This document shows, in pieces, positions 61,944-64,000 of a stretch of 64,000 bases of DNA. The stretch spans positions 2,718,583 through 2,782,582 of the forward strand of contig NC_019866.2 in assembly GCF_002234675.1 (NCBI RefSeq), given 5' to 3'. The notes under the pieces were generated by a model. That model saw only the letters and a list, made by a program, of their open reading frames with translations, made no database searches and was not told the origin of the DNA. Source of the stretch: Oryzias latipes. Taxonomy: Eukaryota > Chordata > Actinopteri > Beloniformes > Adrianichthyidae. Numbering within the stretch: position 1 is the stretch's first letter; every line of letters starts with the position of its first letter. Position numbers and translations under genes: made by a program.

Positions 61944-64000
61944 TGTTTGCTTTGGCTTTTTTGGCAGTTTTTGTACTTAGCTTTACTTTTTACTTCTTTT
62001 TTTAAATTTCAACTGCTACACCACATTAGACTTTTGGCTGACATAAAATTTCAGTCTGATTCATAAAACACAAGCATGTTTTCCCACCACTTCATAAACA
62101 GGAAACAACGTGTCTTTCTCTGCTGAGGCCCTACCGAGATGGCTGGCACGGCAAAAACCTCTCACGGTATGGTAAATCTGGGCTGCAACTTTCACTTCCG
62201 TCCGTGTTCAGACTCTAGTTTAAAAGCATAAACATAAGGGGAAAAAAACAGTTGTAAAAAGAACATGACAAGAGCCTGAATCCTCCCAAAACTTGAAACT
62301 GAGTGGGAATTTCTTCTTCTCCCTAATGAGAGGCCTGCACTGCTTCTTCCCTGCCTGCATCTTTCTGGCTCAACAACTTGGAGGCAGATAGCAGATGGTT
62401 TCTTTCTTCTGCTGGCGTGAAGCCTAAACACACTCTGAGGCAGAAAGAGGGGGAGGCACTCAGCTGCAGGGGAGGTTGTCAGCATTTAACAAGGCGGTCC
62501 TCGTTGGAGAGGACGATTTTCATGTAGGACTGCTTCAGAGAGGAAAACCCAGCATTCGAACAGCCGGTTTGGAAAAAAAAAACGAAAAGAAATGTCTGCC
62601 AAGTTTGACAGTCAGTCAGTTGTCGTCAATTTACTTTTAATTATTGCTTTTCGTCCCCTCATAAATATCTTGGATAAATATTCTTCACTCTTTGAAAACT
62701 TACTGTTAACAAATATTGTACTTTGATAGATTTTTCTTGAGGTTTTCACCCTTTTTGTCTAATTTCTACTGTAAATGTTGATGTTTTTACATCAACCGCC
62801 TATGATCACATTGTGTTTTCATGCAGCAGAATGGTTATTCTTGCTCAGTTTTGAAAAATTATTGATTCAATTTATCTTAAATTAGTAAATGTATCATCCA
62901 TTCTGCAAATCCATGAACTGATTTGATTTCTTTTAAAGCATTTATTTTGTATTTATATGGCCAGATCAAACAAATTCTGTCACTTTTCTACAAGGATTTA
63001 TAACTCTGTGATGTAATAGTTCAGAATAATCAAATTAAGGGTTTGATAATGATACTCGGTCTTACGGCCTAACTATGATCAATATGAGTATGATCAGCAA
63101 TGGGTTTACGGAAGTTTATGTGCAGTCAAACAACGACTGGCTCGTGTAACAGGAAACCTTGATCGAGGGAAGAAAAACCTATCTGAGTGAAAATGAAATT
63201 AACTTTCCTTTCATTGTCCTCGATACAAAGGACATTTCTCATTCCAGACAGGAAAACGTAAGAAACCTTTGGGGTTTGTGTGTATGAAATGATACAAAAG
63301 AACAAAAATACACAGCTACATACTTCTGTTTTTGTTTATTCAATTTGTTTAGCCATAAGCTAGACATGATAAATAGGATTAAACAGGATCGTAAAGCAAA
63401 AAGTTTCCATGTAACCTTTTAACATAATTCATGTTTTGATGATGATAACTGTTGGGATTTGTTTTAAAATATACAAAACAAAAGATGATAAGGACGGCTA
63501 AAAATATATTTCTATAAATAAAAATAAATATATTTATAGATGAAGTGTGTATATTAGTGTTAAACAATATATTCTGCTGATGAAAACAAGAAAATGTTCT
63601 TTGTTTGTTGTTTTGATGCTGTCCTATAATTATTGTTTGGTGGTGTAAATAAAGTAGAACAGCAAAGGTCAGAGCTGCACTCTTTTATGCTAATCTATGC
63701 TAAGATGAGCTGCTCTGGCTTCTCTGGGCATTCAGGTCAGATTCAGCCTGAAAGAACATTTTCATCCCAAAGCAGACGTTTCCTTCTCTCCTCCTTACTA
63801 AGACTTAAACATACTGGTAAATGGAAAATCCATCAACACTTCTCTGGTCAGCCAACAGGACTGGGATTCCTTGGTGTTCCTGCAGCAGATCGACGGCGGT
63901 CCAGTGTCCCGTGTCATTTGGCCTTGAGGGTCGCACTCAGCTGAGCTCGCAAGTTAGTTTACCTTCAGCTGTAGATGCGCTGCTGTGACACGCAACGAGC
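61944..64000. other. AT-rich stretch to window end, no gene recognised
   Basis: No coding block with known motifs was found. Frames are up to about 103 codons and lack support. GC rises slightly in the last 150 bp. An exon of a gene continuing beyond the window cannot be excluded. Confidence 0.45.

Overview
The window reads as nuclear DNA of a ray-finned (teleost) fish. It holds one compact, fully readable multi-exon vertebrate gene, one trypsin-family gene, a decayed muscle myosin gene, and a dense mix of repeats typical of fish: Tc1 and hAT-like DNA elements, L2/CR1-type LINE remnants, poly-C/poly-G and GT tracts. Genes are split by GT-AG introns, so most long single-frame ORFs are chance or repeat-derived.

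Layout. 1-11.38 kb: no gene recognised; copies of a dispersed repeat (family A), a LINE scrap, homopolymer runs and a 36-bp minisatellite. 11.39-18.28 kb, + strand: amdhd2 (N-acetylglucosamine-6-phosphate deacetylase), 11 coding exons joining in frame to 406 codons, with a CpG-rich promoter carrying a palindromic GTCACGTGAC E-box. Its introns hold a LINE scrap, a tRNA-like SINE, an inverted pair of family B repeats and a hAT-type MITE. 18.4-26.1 kb: repeats, including a 1,265-bp element with matching termini nested in a family A copy, a second TIR element, and an L2-like LINE 3' fragment. 26.15-34.43 kb, - strand: a 10-exon gene for a secreted, probably GPI-anchored protein with two trypsin-like domains joined by a Thr-rich mucin-like linker. 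The first domain has a complete triad; the second has lost His and Asp. A Tc1 element lies in the intron between the domains. 34.5-38.8 kb: repeats. 38.85-51.91 kb, - strand: an unprocessed sarcomeric myosin heavy chain pseudogene with stops, frameshifts and missing exons, interrupted by a CR1/L2-type LINE. 52-64 kb: no gene recognised; a LINE scrap, a ~1-kb (RGGTT)n array resembling interstitial TTAGG repeat, a 78-bp palindromic MITE, and a short stretch like the LTR/primer-binding-site junction of a retrovirus-like element.

Taken together: amdhd2 (amino-sugar recycling in the cytosol) sits head-to-tail-opposed to a membrane-associated serine protease gene. Human AMDHD2 also lies on 16p13.3 near a cluster of GPI-anchored or secreted tryptase-like genes (PRSS21, PRSS22, PRSS27, PRSS33), so the pairing may be ancient synteny (inference). 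The myosin remnant is probably a dead tandem duplicate of a fast-muscle myosin gene. Coordinates of exon edges in the two intact genes were set by splice consensus and by phase: both sum to whole codon numbers. Myosin edges and repeat limits are approximate where said.
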